DNA of 64,000 nt, from the NCBI RefSeq assembly GCF_015277815.1, contig NZ_CP063813.1, positions 434,001 through 498,000 on the forward strand, given 5' to 3'. The notes beneath the pieces are model-generated. The model saw only the letters and a list, made by a program, of their open reading frames with translations, was not told where the DNA came from and ran no database searches. This DNA is from Microbacterium atlanticum (GTDB lineage: Bacteria > Actinomycetota > Actinomycetes > Actinomycetales > Microbacteriaceae). This document shows positions 1 through 8,152 of this stretch, one piece after another. Numbering within the stretch: position 1 is the first letter of the stretch; each line of letters opens with the position of its first letter. A program made the position numbers and the translations under genes.

Positions 1-1627
1 CGGTGGCGGCCGTCATCGTGGCCGTGAACGTCGAGGTCTTGTTGTTCTTGACGTAGTCGGCGCGAAGGTTGACCGAGCCGAGGTTCACCGGGGCGCTGCC
101 GTTCGATGTCAGCACGTCGACGGTGTCGCCGGCGTTTCCGAGAGCGAGCAGGTTGCCGTCGCGCAGCCGCAGCGACACGGCGGTGCTCGCGCCGTTCCAG
201 CCGGGCATGATGCTCGCCGGGTTCATCTGCGTGCTGTATGTGAAGGTGATCGTGTCGCCGGCATCCAGCCTGCCGGCCGTCGCGCCGCCGTTCGCGGTCT
301 GCACGTCCGCACCGCGCACCGCGCGGTTGTCGACGCGCCGCTGCGCGACGACGGTCGAGGTGGTCGTCTTCCCGGCGGAGTCGGTGAGCACGGCCCGGAA
401 GTCGTACGGGCCGTCCGCGACCGTGCGCGTGTTCCACGAGCAGCCAAACGGCGACGCCGTCGGCGCGCACACCGTGCTCCACGTGGTCGTGCCGCTCGGC
501 GCGATCTGTATCGCCACGCTCGCGACGCCGGCCGTCGAGTTCGCCGTGGCGGTGAGGGGCACGGTGCCGGTGAGGAAGGGGCCCGGGTCCTCCATCGCCA
601 CGGATGCGACGGTGTTGTCGACCAGGCGCGGGCCGATCACGGCGGACGTCGAGACGTTTCCGGCGCCATCGGTCGCGACCGCGCGGAACGAGTAGTTCCC
701 CCCGGGCAGTGCGGCTGTGGAGTACCGGCACGAGTAGGGGGGCGCGGTGACCGTGCAGGCGTCCTGCCACCCCGTGCCGCCGGCCGACAGCTGAATGACG
801 ACGCGGGCGATGCCCGAGGCGGCGTCGGACGCCGTCGCGGCCAGCGTCACGGTGCCGCGCAGCGGCGAGCCCGGGTCGGTCATCGCCACCGCGGGCGCGC
901 CGTTGTCGACGAGCACCTCGGCCACGACGTTCGACACGGTGGTCGCTCCCCCCGTCGTGACGGTCGCGCGGAGGTCGTAGAAGTCGTCCTTGAACCCGCC
1001 GGTCGCCCACGCGCACGTGTACGGCGACGTCGTCGTGACGCACAGCGACTTCCACACGGTGCTGCCCGACGGGGCGTACTCGAAGGCCACGGTGTAGCTC
1101 GCGGTCCCGGGGTTGTGCAGCGTCGCCCCGAGCGACACGATCCCACGGACGATCTCGGCAGGCTCGGCCAGGACGATGCCCACCGCATTGCCGACCGTCG
1201 CCCGGACGCTTGCCGACGTGCTCGTGTAGCCCGCGTCGTCGGTGGCGACGGCCCGCAGGTCGTAGGCGCCGTCGGCGACCGTCCGGGTGTCCCACGGGCA
1301 GCTGTAGGGGCTGGTGGTGTCGGTGCACAGCGTCGTCCACGTCGTGGCGCCGGCGGCCTGGACAGAGATCACGACGTTGCGGATCCCGCTCTTCTCATCG
1401 GCGGCGACGGCGGTGATCGTCGCGATGTCGCGGAGCGCGCCGGCGGGCTGCTGCACCGCCACCGTCGGCGGCGTCCAGTCCGCGGCGGCGCTCACCCGGT
1501 TCGCGCCGTTGCTCGTCTGGGCCGTGAAGGAGGCCGATGAGAGGGCGGGTCCGACGGGGCTGCCGGCGACCAGGAGGACGGCCGCGAGCACGGCGAGCAC
1601 CGCGTTGCGCAAGGCGGTGCGGGTCAT
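1..1627 (-). CDS. Secreted Ig-like repeat protein, C-terminus cut by window edge
   Basis: Reading leftwards from an ATG at 1627, with AGGAGA about five bases upstream, the frame stays open for 542 codons to the window edge, so the stop is outside. The N-terminus has a hydrophobic stretch (about residues 8-30) followed by SSASFTAQTSNGANRVSA, the pattern of SipW-dependent signal peptides. At least four tandem modules of about 95 residues follow. Each carries a Cys pair in the form C-x4/5-(S/P)P(Y/F)xC and a closing D(L/F)RAV-x-TD-x-AG, which fits bacterial Ig-like beta-sandwich surface domains. It is last in a minus-strand run after a TasA-like protein and a SipW peptidase, so it is probably a cell-surface or matrix protein processed by that peptidase. 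The adhesive or structural role is inferred; the family assignment is fairly firm. Confidence 0.8.
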   Translation of the reverse strand, partial: MTRTALRNAVLAVLAAVLLVAGSPVGPALSSASFTAQTSNGANRVSAAADWTPPTVAVQQPAGALRDIATITAVAADEKSGIRNVVISVQAAGATTWTTLCTDTTSPYSCPWDTRTVADGAYDLRAVATDDAGYTSTSASVRATVGNAVGIVLAEPAEIVRGIVSLGATLHNPGTASYTVAFEYAPSGSTVWKSLCVTTTSPYTCAWATGGFKDDFYDLRATVTTGGATTVSNVVAEVLVDNGAPAVAMTDPGSPLRGTVTLAATASDAASGIARVVIQLSAGGTGWQDACTVTAPPYSCRYSTAALPGGNYSFRAVATDGAGNVSTSAVIGPRLVDNTVASVAMEDPGPFLTGTVPLTATANSTAGVASVAIQIAPSGTTTWSTVCAPTASPFGCSWNTRTVADGPYDFRAVLTDSAGKTTTSTVVAQRRVDNRAVRGADVQTANGGATAGRLDAGDTITFTYSTQMNPASIMPGWNGASTAVSLRLRDGNLLALGNAGDTVDVLTSNGSAPVNLGSVNLRADYVKNNKTSTFTATMTAAT

Positions 1628-1731
1628 CGGCGTCTCCTGGTGGGGCGGGGCGGTTCCGACGGTACGCGCGGGCGGGTTACAGCCGTGCCACGGCAGCGAC
1701 TCGTCCGGTCCACAGTCGTCGCGTTCCCGCG

Positions 1732-2292
1732 TCAGGATGCGGCGGCGGCGACCGCGCCGCGCCGCGGGCTGCTCCCGCGGACCAGATCACGCAGGAAGAG
1801 CAGGGCGATGACCGCGGCGGGGACGCCGATGGCCAGCATCCGGATCATCGCATCCGACAGGGCGATGAAGATCCACCCGACGAGCGGCACCCAGCCCACG
1901 ACGCGGGGCTGCACGGAGCCGGCGAGGGTGAAGGTCCAGGGATCGACGCCCGCGTTGGCGTCGCCCTGGGTGCGGAAGACCCGGGTCGCGCTGCCGTCGG
2001 GGCTCGGCTCGATCGAGACGATGCGATGGGTGACGAGCTCGGTGATCCCCGAGTCGGCGGGAGGGAGGTAGGTGATGATGTCGCCGGTGCGCAGCTCCGA
2101 CACCGGCACCTGGCGCTCCAGCACGAGCGCCCCGCGTTCGAACGTCCCCGACATCGAGCCGCCCGTGATGACGTAGCGGTCCAGCCCCACAAGGCCCGGC
2201 ACGAACATGAGCGCCGCGATGATGGCGGCCACGACCGCGGCGACCGTGATCGCGGCGCTGCCCACTCGCTGGAACGTCCTCGCGGCGCTCAT
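1732..2292 (-). CDS. sipW: SipW-type signal peptidase I
   Basis: A 186-aa membrane peptidase of the ER/SipW branch of signal peptidase I (S26B). An N-terminal membrane segment (about residues 13-36) precedes the catalytic serine S46 in GGSMSG. The general base is a histidine, H89 in VTHRI, as in the SipW/ER branch, rather than the lysine of typical bacterial LepB. A second hydrophobic segment lies at about residues 140-170. It sits between a TasA/camelysin-like protein and an Ig-repeat protein, both with SipW-style signal sequences, and so is very probably their dedicated processing enzyme. The ATG at 2292 has a GGGGAG-like site about ten bases upstream. Only 27 bases separate it from the upstream gene, which supports co-transcription. 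Confidence 0.88.
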   Translation of the reverse strand: MSAARTFQRVGSAAITVAAVVAAIIAALMFVPGLVGLDRYVITGGSMSGTFERGALVLERQVPVSELRTGDIITYLPPADSGITELVTHRIVSIEPSPDGSATRVFRTQGDANAGVDPWTFTLAGSVQPRVVGWVPLVGWIFIALSDAMIRMLAIGVPAAVIALLFLRDLVRGSSPRRGAVAAAAS

Positions 2293-2319
2293 GTTCGTGC
2301 TCCCCTTCCCCAGCTCGGA

Positions 2320-2886
2320 TTACTGGTTGGTGACCGTCGCGGCGGTCTGGGTGGCGTCCCACGTGTAGGTCGCGGTGGCCGTCTTGCCCTGCTCCTCGTT
2401 GCCGGCGGTCTGAGCGAGGGCGACGCTGAAGGTGTACTCGCGGGCCTCGCCGGCGGCGAACTGGCCGAGGGCGACCGGGCCGGCCGTGGTGAGGGCGCCG
2501 AAGGTGCCGCTCCAGACGGTGGTCGCACCGGTCGTGATGGTCAGCTTGAGGTTGTCCTTGTTGGCGAAGCCGTTGCTGGCGCTCTCGGTGAGCTTGAGGA
2601 CGGCGGCCAGCGACCCGGAGTTCGTGATCGTGACCTTGCCGTTGACGGTGTCACCCGGCTTCAGGTTGTCGAGGTTGAAGATGGCGCTGTTCGCCTTGGA
2701 GTTCTGCTGCGTGAGCGTGCCCGAGCTGTAGGCGTTGCCGGTGTTGACCGAGTTGGCGACGAAGTCCGCTCCCGAACCCACGGTGATCGCCGCGGCGACC
2801 AGCAGACCGGCCAGCGGGACGAGGATGCGCTTGCGCGAGCGAACGGGCGCGGCGGTCGGAGCGGCCGGGGCGGTGGTGGTGTCCAT
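2320..2886 (-). CDS. TasA/camelysin-like SipW-dependent secreted protein
   Basis: A 188-aa protein starting at the ATG at 2886. A short N-terminal tail leads to a basic RSRKR patch and a hydrophobic segment (about residues 22-40). The mature part begins near FVANSVNTGNAYSSGTL, the familiar start of TasA/camelysin-type proteins. The rest is a Thr/Ala/Asn-rich beta-sandwich with a conserved LKPGDTVNGKVTITNSGSL strand pair. In Bacillus such proteins form biofilm fibres (TasA) or have protease activity (camelysin); neither role is shown here. It is the first gene of the minus-strand SipW operon. The frame stays open far upstream, but that part is only a shadow of the dehydratase gene on the other strand. 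The 225 bases between this gene and the divergent dehydratase must carry both promoters; I see only weak candidates. Confidence 0.82.
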   Translation of the reverse strand: MDTTTAPAAPTAAPVRSRKRILVPLAGLLVAAAITVGSGADFVANSVNTGNAYSSGTLTQQNSKANSAIFNLDNLKPGDTVNGKVTITNSGSLAAVLKLTESASNGFANKDNLKLTITTGATTVWSGTFGALTTAGPVALGQFAAGEAREYTFSVALAQTAGNEEQGKTATATYTWDATQTAATVTNQ

Positions 2887-3111
2887 CGTGGGTGGGTTCC
2901 TGTTCTGAGAAGGGGTCTTCGTGTTGCTCACGACGCTATGCAGGCCCGGGCAACAGCAATCCCACAGCCGTTCCACGACAGCGCCAGGGTTTCGACACAG
3001 GCCCGTCGGCGACGGGCGGACGACGGATGCCGCGCCCCGGCCGCGCCGAAGCCGCGCCGGGTGCGCCCGGGTCGGGCAGGATGGCAGGAGCGCCCGCGCC
3101 GAGCGGGCGGG

Positions 3112-4836
3112 ATGAGGTCGAGGGTGACGCTTCGCAGTTCGCAGTGGTACGCGGGCGACGATCGCAACGCGTACATCCATCGCGCGTGGATGCGCCGCGG
3201 ACTGCCGGATTCGGCGTTCACCGGGCGCCCGCAGATCGCGATCGTGAACACCGCCTCCGATCTCACGCCGTGCAACGCGCACTTGACCGAGGTCGCCCAG
3301 TCGGTGCGCAACGGCGTCTACGAGGCCGGCGGCATCCCGCTGGAGCTCCCGGCGATCTCGCTCGGCGAGACGAACGTGCGCCCCACGGCGATGCTGTGGC
3401 GCAACCTCGCGGCGATGGCGACCGAGGAGCTGCTGCGCGCGAATCCCATCGACGGCGCGGTGCTCCTCGGGGGGTGCGACAAGACGATTCCGGCGCTGCT
3501 CATGGCTGCGGCATCCGTCGATCTTCCGGCCGTGGTGGTGCCCGGAGGTCCGATGCTCACCGGCCACTTCCGCGGCGAAGCGCTCGGCTGCGGCACCGAC
3601 GTCTGGCGGCTGAGCGAGGAGGTGCGCGCCGGCACGCTCAGCGAGGCGATGTTCCTGAGGTCCGAGTCGTCGATGATCCGCTCCAAGGGGCACTGCAACA
3701 CGATGGGCACGGCCTCGACGATGGCGCTCGTCGCCGAGGCGCTGGGCGTGGTGGTGCCCGGCGTAGCCGGCACCCCGGCCGCCGACGCGCGCCTCCTGGA
3801 GGCGGCGCACCTGACCGGCGCACGGGCGGTGGGGCTGGTGGCGGAGGACCGCCGGCCGTCGACGTTCCTCACCGCGGGCAGCTTCCGCAATGCGATCGTG
3901 GCGCTCGCGGCGATCGGCGGCTCCACCAACGCCGTCGTGCACCTGCTGGCGATCGCGGGAAGGCTCGGCATCGACCTGACGATCGACGACTTCGACCGCA
4001 TCGGCGCCGACGTGCCCCTGCTGGTCAACCTGCAGCCGGCCGGCCGGCACCTGATGGAGGACCTGTTCCGCGCGGGCGGATTCCTCGCCGTGATGCGCGA
4101 GGTGCGCGACCTGCTCGACCCCGAGGCGCTCACCATCACCGGGAGGCCGTTCGCAGCGTACCTCGACGACGCGCGCATCTGGGACGCCGAGGTCATCACC
4201 CCGCGCGAGGCGCCGCTTCAGCCGCACGCCGGGATCTCGGTGCTGCGCGGGACGCTGGCGCCGGGCGGCGCCCTCATCAAGCCGGCTGCGGCCTCCCCGC
4301 ACCTCCTGCGGCACCGGGGCCGGGCCGTGGTCTTCGACTCCATCGAGGACTTCCACGCCCGTGTCGACGATCCGGACCTCGACGTCGACGCGGACTCCGT
4401 CCTGGTGCTGCGCGGCTGTGGCCCGAAGGGCTACCCGGGCATGCCGGAGGTGGCGAACATGCCGCTGCCGAAGAAGCTCCTGGAGCGAGGCATCCGCGAT
4501 GTCGTCCGCATCTGCGACGGACGCATGTCGGGAACGGCATACGGCACCGTGGTGCTGCACGTGACGCCCGAGGCGGCCGCCGGCGGACCGCTCGCGCTGG
4601 TGCGATCGGGGGACGTCATCAGCCTCGACGTCCGCGCGCGCCGCCTCGACCTCGAGGTGCCCGCGGAGGAGCTCGCGGAGCGGATGCCGAGCCAGGCGAC
4701 GCTCGACGGCTACGCTCGCCCTCGGCGGGGGTGGGAGCGCCTCTACGTCGACCATGTCCTGCAAGCTGACAGGGGCGCCGACCTGGACTTCCTCGTCGGC
4801 GCGTCCGGATCCGAGGTGTCACGTGAGTCCCATTGA
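3112..4836 (+). CDS. IlvD/Edd-family sugar-acid dehydratase
   Basis: A 574-aa Fe-S dehydratase of the dihydroxy-acid/6-phosphogluconate dehydratase family. Three cysteines sit where the family places its cluster ligands: C54 in TPCNAH, C122 in GGCDKT and C195 in HCNTMG. The N-terminal RSSQWYAGDDRNAYIHRAW resembles pentonate/hexonate dehydratases more than biosynthetic IlvD. It heads an overlapping run with an SMP-30 lactonase and a zinc dehydrogenase, so it probably dehydrates an aldonic acid such as xylonate, arabonate or a hexonate to a 2-keto-3-deoxy acid. The exact substrate cannot be read from sequence. The ATG at 3112 follows a GAGCGGGCGGG stretch inside a small hairpin; a GTG at 3124 behind GATGAGG is an alternative start. 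Confidence 0.85.
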   Translation: MRSRVTLRSSQWYAGDDRNAYIHRAWMRRGLPDSAFTGRPQIAIVNTASDLTPCNAHLTEVAQSVRNGVYEAGGIPLELPAISLGETNVRPTAMLWRNLAAMATEELLRANPIDGAVLLGGCDKTIPALLMAAASVDLPAVVVPGGPMLTGHFRGEALGCGTDVWRLSEEVRAGTLSEAMFLRSESSMIRSKGHCNTMGTASTMALVAEALGVVVPGVAGTPAADARLLEAAHLTGARAVGLVAEDRRPSTFLTAGSFRNAIVALAAIGGSTNAVVHLLAIAGRLGIDLTIDDFDRIGADVPLLVNLQPAGRHLMEDLFRAGGFLAVMREVRDLLDPEALTITGRPFAAYLDDARIWDAEVITPREAPLQPHAGISVLRGTLAPGGALIKPAAASPHLLRHRGRAVVFDSIEDFHARVDDPDLDVDADSVLVLRGCGPKGYPGMPEVANMPLPKKLLERGIRDVVRICDGRMSGTAYGTVVLHVTPEAAAGGPLALVRSGDVISLDVRARRLDLEVPAEELAERMPSQATLDGYARPRRGWERLYVDHVLQADRGADLDFLVGASGSEVSRESH

Positions 4837-5731
4837 TCCCCAGGCGGCCTACGCCGACGTGCCGTCGCTCGGCACCGCGCAACCCGCCACCGAGCTTGCC
4901 CACCACCTCGGCGAGGGACCGACGTGGGACCCGGTGCGCGAGCGCCTGCTGTGGGTCGACATCATGGACGGCGTCGTGCACGAGGGGCGCCTCGGCGAGG
5001 ACGGCCGCATCGACCACGTCGAGAGCTTCCCGTTCCCCGACACCGCCGGTGCGGTCGCTGTGGCCGGTGACGGAGCCATGGTGGTCGCCGGCACTCACCG
5101 GCTGCAGTACCGCGACGCCGACGGCCGGGTCGAGTCCGGGCGCGAGCTCTTCGGCGGCGCGGGTCGCCGCTTCAACGACGGCAAGCCCGATCCGGCGGGG
5201 CGGTTCGTCGGCGGCACCAAGGGCCCGGGCGACGAGCTCCTGCTGCGCATCGACGAGGACGAGCGGATGACGGTGTTCGACGACGACCTCGGCATGTCGA
5301 ACGGCCTCGCATGGAGCCGTGACGGGCGGCGCCTCTTCAGCATCGACACCCCGGCGCGCCGCATCTTCGTGCGCGACTACGATCCCGCCACCGGCGAGGC
5401 GGGTCGCCGGAGCGTCTTCGTCGAGCTGCCGCACGGGCATCCCGACGGGATGACGATCGATGCCGAGGAGCACCTGTGGGTGGCGGTCTTCGGCGGCGGC
5501 GTCGTCCTGCGGATCGCCCCCGACGGGCGCATCGTCGCCCGCGTCGAGGTGCCCGCACCGAACACGACGTGCCCCGCCTTCGCGGGGCCGGACCTCGCGA
5601 CCCTGGTGATCACCACGGCGACGGAAGGAATGGATGCCGAGGAGCTCGCCGAGTTTCCGCTCGCGGGGAGGCTCTTCACCATCCGCCCGGGGGTCGCCGG
5701 ACTGCTCCCGCACCTGTGGGCAGGGCGATGA
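4823..5731 (+). CDS. SMP-30/gluconolactonase family sugar lactonase
   Basis: A 302-aa six-bladed propeller lactonase. Family signatures are LGEGPTWDP with the metal-ligand Glu, a WVDI blade, RFNDGKPDPAGRFVGGT with the central Asn/Asp, and SNGLAWS. It would open an aldonolactone to the acid used by the dehydratase encoded just upstream. The start is the GTG at 4823, which overlaps the dehydratase stop by 14 bases and gives the family-normal length. A longer reading from 4754 would lie inside the dehydratase gene. The stop overlaps the next ATG (ATGA), so translation of the three enzymes is probably coupled. Confidence 0.88.
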   Translation: MSPIDPQAAYADVPSLGTAQPATELAHHLGEGPTWDPVRERLLWVDIMDGVVHEGRLGEDGRIDHVESFPFPDTAGAVAVAGDGAMVVAGTHRLQYRDADGRVESGRELFGGAGRRFNDGKPDPAGRFVGGTKGPGDELLLRIDEDERMTVFDDDLGMSNGLAWSRDGRRLFSIDTPARRIFVRDYDPATGEAGRRSVFVELPHGHPDGMTIDAEEHLWVAVFGGGVVLRIAPDGRIVARVEVPAPNTTCPAFAGPDLATLVITTATEGMDAEELAEFPLAGRLFTIRPGVAGLLPHLWAGR

Positions 5732-6735
5732 GAGCACTCGTCATCACGGCGCTCCGCCGCGCGGAGGTGTGCGAGGTCCCCGAACCCGAACCGGCGCCGG
5801 GCGAGGTCGTGGTCGACGTCCGGCGCGCGGGCATCTGCGGGACCGACCTCGAGTTCTTCACCGGCGAGATGGCTTATCTGCACACCGGCCACGCCGCGTA
5901 CCCGATGCGGATCGGGCACGAGTGGATGGGAGTCGTCTCGGCGGTCGGCGCCGACGTCGATCCGGCGTGGGTCGGCCGCCGCGTCACCGGCGACACGATG
6001 CTGGGCTGCCGCACGTGCCGGCGGTGCGCGCACGGCCTGCAGCACGTGTGCGAGCGCCGGCTCGAGCTCGGCATCCGCGGAGGCAAGGCGGGGGCGCTCG
6101 CCGAGAAGGTCGCGACGCCGGCGTCATCGCTCCACGCGCTCGCGGACTCGGTCGACGATGCGACCGGGGCCATGGTCGAGCCCGGGGGCAACGCCTTCCG
6201 CGCGGTGCAGGGCGCGGCCCTGCGGCCCGGCGACCGCTGCCTCGTGCTCGGTCCCGGAACGATCGGGCTGCTCAGCGCCATGTTCGCGCGCGCCGCCGGC
6301 GCCGAGGTGCACCTCTTGACGCGCCACGAGGGCGCCGCGGCGTTCGCCCGCTCGCTGGGCATCGACGACGTGTGGACGCAGGACCGGCTGCCGGAACTTC
6401 CGTGGGACGCGGTGATCGACGCCTCCAACGCGTCGCAGCTGCCGGCGAAGGCGCTGGAGCTCGTCGAGCCGGGCAAGCGCGTGGTCTACATCGGCCTCGC
6501 CGGCACGCCGAGCCGCATCGACACGCGCGACCTCGCGCTCAAGGACGTCACGGCGGTCGGCGTGCTGAGCGCCTCACCGGGCCTCGCCGGCACGATCGAC
6601 GCGTTCGCGGCCGGCGTGGTCGACCCGCGGCCTCTCGTGGCCGCGACGGTGACCCTGGAGGAGCTTCCGGCGATCCTGGCCGGCGAGCGGCCGGCGGGCG
6701 CGGGCCCGGGCCCGAAGTTCCACGCCGTGCTCTGA
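5728..6735 (+). CDS. Zinc-dependent medium-chain sugar/polyol dehydrogenase
   Basis: A 335-aa MDR-family dehydrogenase. Catalytic zinc ligands are C37 (GICGTD) and H64-E65 (GHEW). Structural zinc would be held by C94, C97, C100 and C108. The Rossmann motif is VLGPGTIGLLSAM at about residue 173. It starts four bases inside the lactonase gene and is third in the sugar-acid operon. It probably oxidises a sugar, polyol or keto-deoxy intermediate of the same pathway; NAD(H) versus NADP(H) preference is not clear. The following 263 bases (6736-6998) carry no convincing gene and lead into a leaderless promoter. Confidence 0.85.
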   Translation: MRALVITALRRAEVCEVPEPEPAPGEVVVDVRRAGICGTDLEFFTGEMAYLHTGHAAYPMRIGHEWMGVVSAVGADVDPAWVGRRVTGDTMLGCRTCRRCAHGLQHVCERRLELGIRGGKAGALAEKVATPASSLHALADSVDDATGAMVEPGGNAFRAVQGAALRPGDRCLVLGPGTIGLLSAMFARAAGAEVHLLTRHEGAAAFARSLGIDDVWTQDRLPELPWDAVIDASNASQLPAKALELVEPGKRVVYIGLAGTPSRIDTRDLALKDVTAVGVLSASPGLAGTIDAFAAGVVDPRPLVAATVTLEELPAILAGERPAGAGPGPKFHAVL

Positions 6736-6986
6736 TGCCGCAGTCGGCCCCGGGGTGTGTCGCAAGCGCGCGCGGACGAGCCGCTCGTCGATCCGCTCAC
6801 GATCGATTCCGCCGCTCACCGTGCCGAGGCCGCCTTCGCGGAAAGGGGCCCGATCGGGTGGTTTCCCGTCGCCGCTGTGCTCATCGCACCATTGTCCCGC
6901 GACGCGTGCCGCTCTCGCGGCGGAAGGGGAGAAGCACAGAAGCGGTGCTCTGCGCAAGCCCCCTGAGAGTCGCACTCGGGCGTGCC

Positions 6987-7001
6987 TAGCATCGCGGCAT
7001 G
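6987..7001 (+). promoter_or_regulatory. Leaderless -10 box for the ABC transporter operon
   Basis: TAGCAT at 6987-6992, six bases, then ATG at 6999. This TANNNT plus six-base spacing is the actinobacterial leaderless layout and puts the transcript start on or next to the small ORF's start codon. No good -35 box was found. Confidence 0.6.
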
Positions 7002-7127
7002 ATGTCGCAGTCTGTCCACTTCTCGCCCGGTGAACGCGTCCCGGCGCCTGCCGCTGCGGGCGATGCGCGGCGGCAGAAGTCCGACTGCATTCGCCCACCC
7101 TCGCCGATCGCCGAGACCGCGTCATGA
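6999..7127 (+). CDS. Small leaderless ORF (42 aa) coupled to ABC permease
   Basis: Forty-two codons from an ATG ATG pair at 6999/7002 to a TGA at 7125-7127. The stop overlaps the ATG of the first permease gene in an ATGA junction. The peptide (MMSQSVHFSPGERVPAPAAA...) has no hydrophobic segment and no recognised family. The support is positional: a leaderless -10 box exactly six bases upstream and a stop-start overlap downstream. It could be a leader ORF that feeds ribosomes to the permease. Alternatively the true mRNA start is downstream and this frame is accidental. I do not know a function. Confidence 0.4.
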   Translation: MMSQSVHFSPGERVPAPAAAGDARRQKSDCIRPPSPIAETAS

Positions 7128-8152
7128 GCGTGACGTCGCAGAACGACGCGGTCGTCGAGGCCCTCAAGGAGGCCACCGACTCGAGCGCCGACGGCGGCAG
7201 CGGCCGCAAGGGCCGTCTGCGCCGCAAGGAGCGTCCGCGCAAGGTCAAGGTCAAGCAGCACTACGACAAGCGCGAGGTGCTCGCCGGCTACCTCTTCATC
7301 TCACCGTGGATCATCGGCTTCCTCGTGTTCACCGCGGGCGCGATGGTCTACAGCCTCTACATCTCGTTCAGCAACTACAACCTCGCCACCAACGTCGCAC
7401 GCCCCGTCGGGGTCACGAACTACGCCAACCTCTTCGAGGATCCGCGCGTCGGCGTCTCGCTGGCGAACACGCTGTTCTACGTGGTGCTCGCGGTGCCGCT
7501 CGAGATCATCTTCGCGCTGGTCCTCGCGATGCTCCTCAACCGGGTCGGCCGCGGAGCGGGCGCGTTCCGCACGCTGTACTACCTGCCGAAGATGACGCCG
7601 GCGGTGGCCACCGCAGCGGTCTTCTTCCTGCTGCTCAACGGGAACACCGGTGCGATCAACCAGGGCCTGCGGATCTTCGGCATCGAGGGACCGCAATGGC
7701 TCGTCGACCCCGCGTGGGTGAAGCCGAGCATCGTGATCATGACGCTGTGGACGGTCGCCGGCACGATGGTGATCTTCCTCGCGGCGCTGAAGAACGTCCC
7801 GGTGGAGCTGTACGAGGTCGCCTCGCTCGACGGTGCGGGACCGGTGCGCAAGTTCTTCTCCATCACGCTGCCGATGATCTCGGGCGCGATGTTCTTCAAC
7901 GTCATCGTGCTCTCGATCGCGGCTTTCCAGGTCTTCGACCAGGCGTACCTGCTGTTCTGGCGAGATCAGAGCAACGCGTCGCCCGAGGCATCCCTCTTCT
8001 ATGCCATCTATCTGTTCCAGCAGGCGTTCCGTCAGTTCAACTTCGGGTTCGCGGCGGCGATGGCGTGGCTGCTGTTCGTCATCATCATGATCATCACGGT
8101 CATCCAGGTGAAGTTCGGCAACCGCTTCGTCTACTACGAGGGGGACCGCTGA
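7124..8152 (+). CDS. Sugar ABC transporter permease (MalF type)
   Basis: A 342-aa inner-membrane permease. A basic cytoplasmic tail of about 45 residues precedes six predicted membrane segments; the first is LAGYLFISPWIIGFLVF. The EAA loop that docks the ATPase is ELYEVASLDGAGPVRKFFSITLPM. It is followed with a one-base stop/start overlap by a MalG-type partner and then by a lipoprotein binding protein. The importer is probably for an oligosaccharide or sugar acid linked to the upstream catabolic genes. No ATPase gene is encoded here, so a shared MsiK-like ATPase elsewhere is likely, as is common in actinobacteria. Confidence 0.88.
   Translation: MSVTSQNDAVVEALKEATDSSADGGSGRKGRLRRKERPRKVKVKQHYDKREVLAGYLFISPWIIGFLVFTAGAMVYSLYISFSNYNLATNVARPVGVTNYANLFEDPRVGVSLANTLFYVVLAVPLEIIFALVLAMLLNRVGRGAGAFRTLYYLPKMTPAVATAAVFFLLLNGNTGAINQGLRIFGIEGPQWLVDPAWVKPSIVIMTLWTVAGTMVIFLAALKNVPVELYEVASLDGAGPVRKFFSITLPMISGAMFFNVIVLSIAAFQVFDQAYLLFWRDQSNASPEASLFYAIYLFQQAFRQFNFGFAAAMAWLLFVIIMIITVIQVKFGNRFVYYEGDR

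Noticed and set aside
1537..3111. N-terminal extension of the dehydratase to 1537
   Set aside because: The extra residues are Arg/Gly-rich and lie antisense to the SipW locus; family proteins begin near RSSQWY.
2887..4764. Long minus-strand open frame opposite the dehydratase
   Set aside because: It is the antisense shadow of the dehydratase gene; only its 3' part (2320-2886) is the real TasA-like gene.
3112..4836. Dehydratase as branched-chain amino acid IlvD
   Set aside because: Neighbours are a sugar lactonase and a sugar dehydrogenase in a coupled operon, and the N-terminus resembles sugar-acid dehydratases.
6757..6966. Small ORFs in the gap after the zinc dehydrogenase
   Set aside because: Several overlapping frames on both strands, none with a promoter, ribosome site or recognisable protein features.
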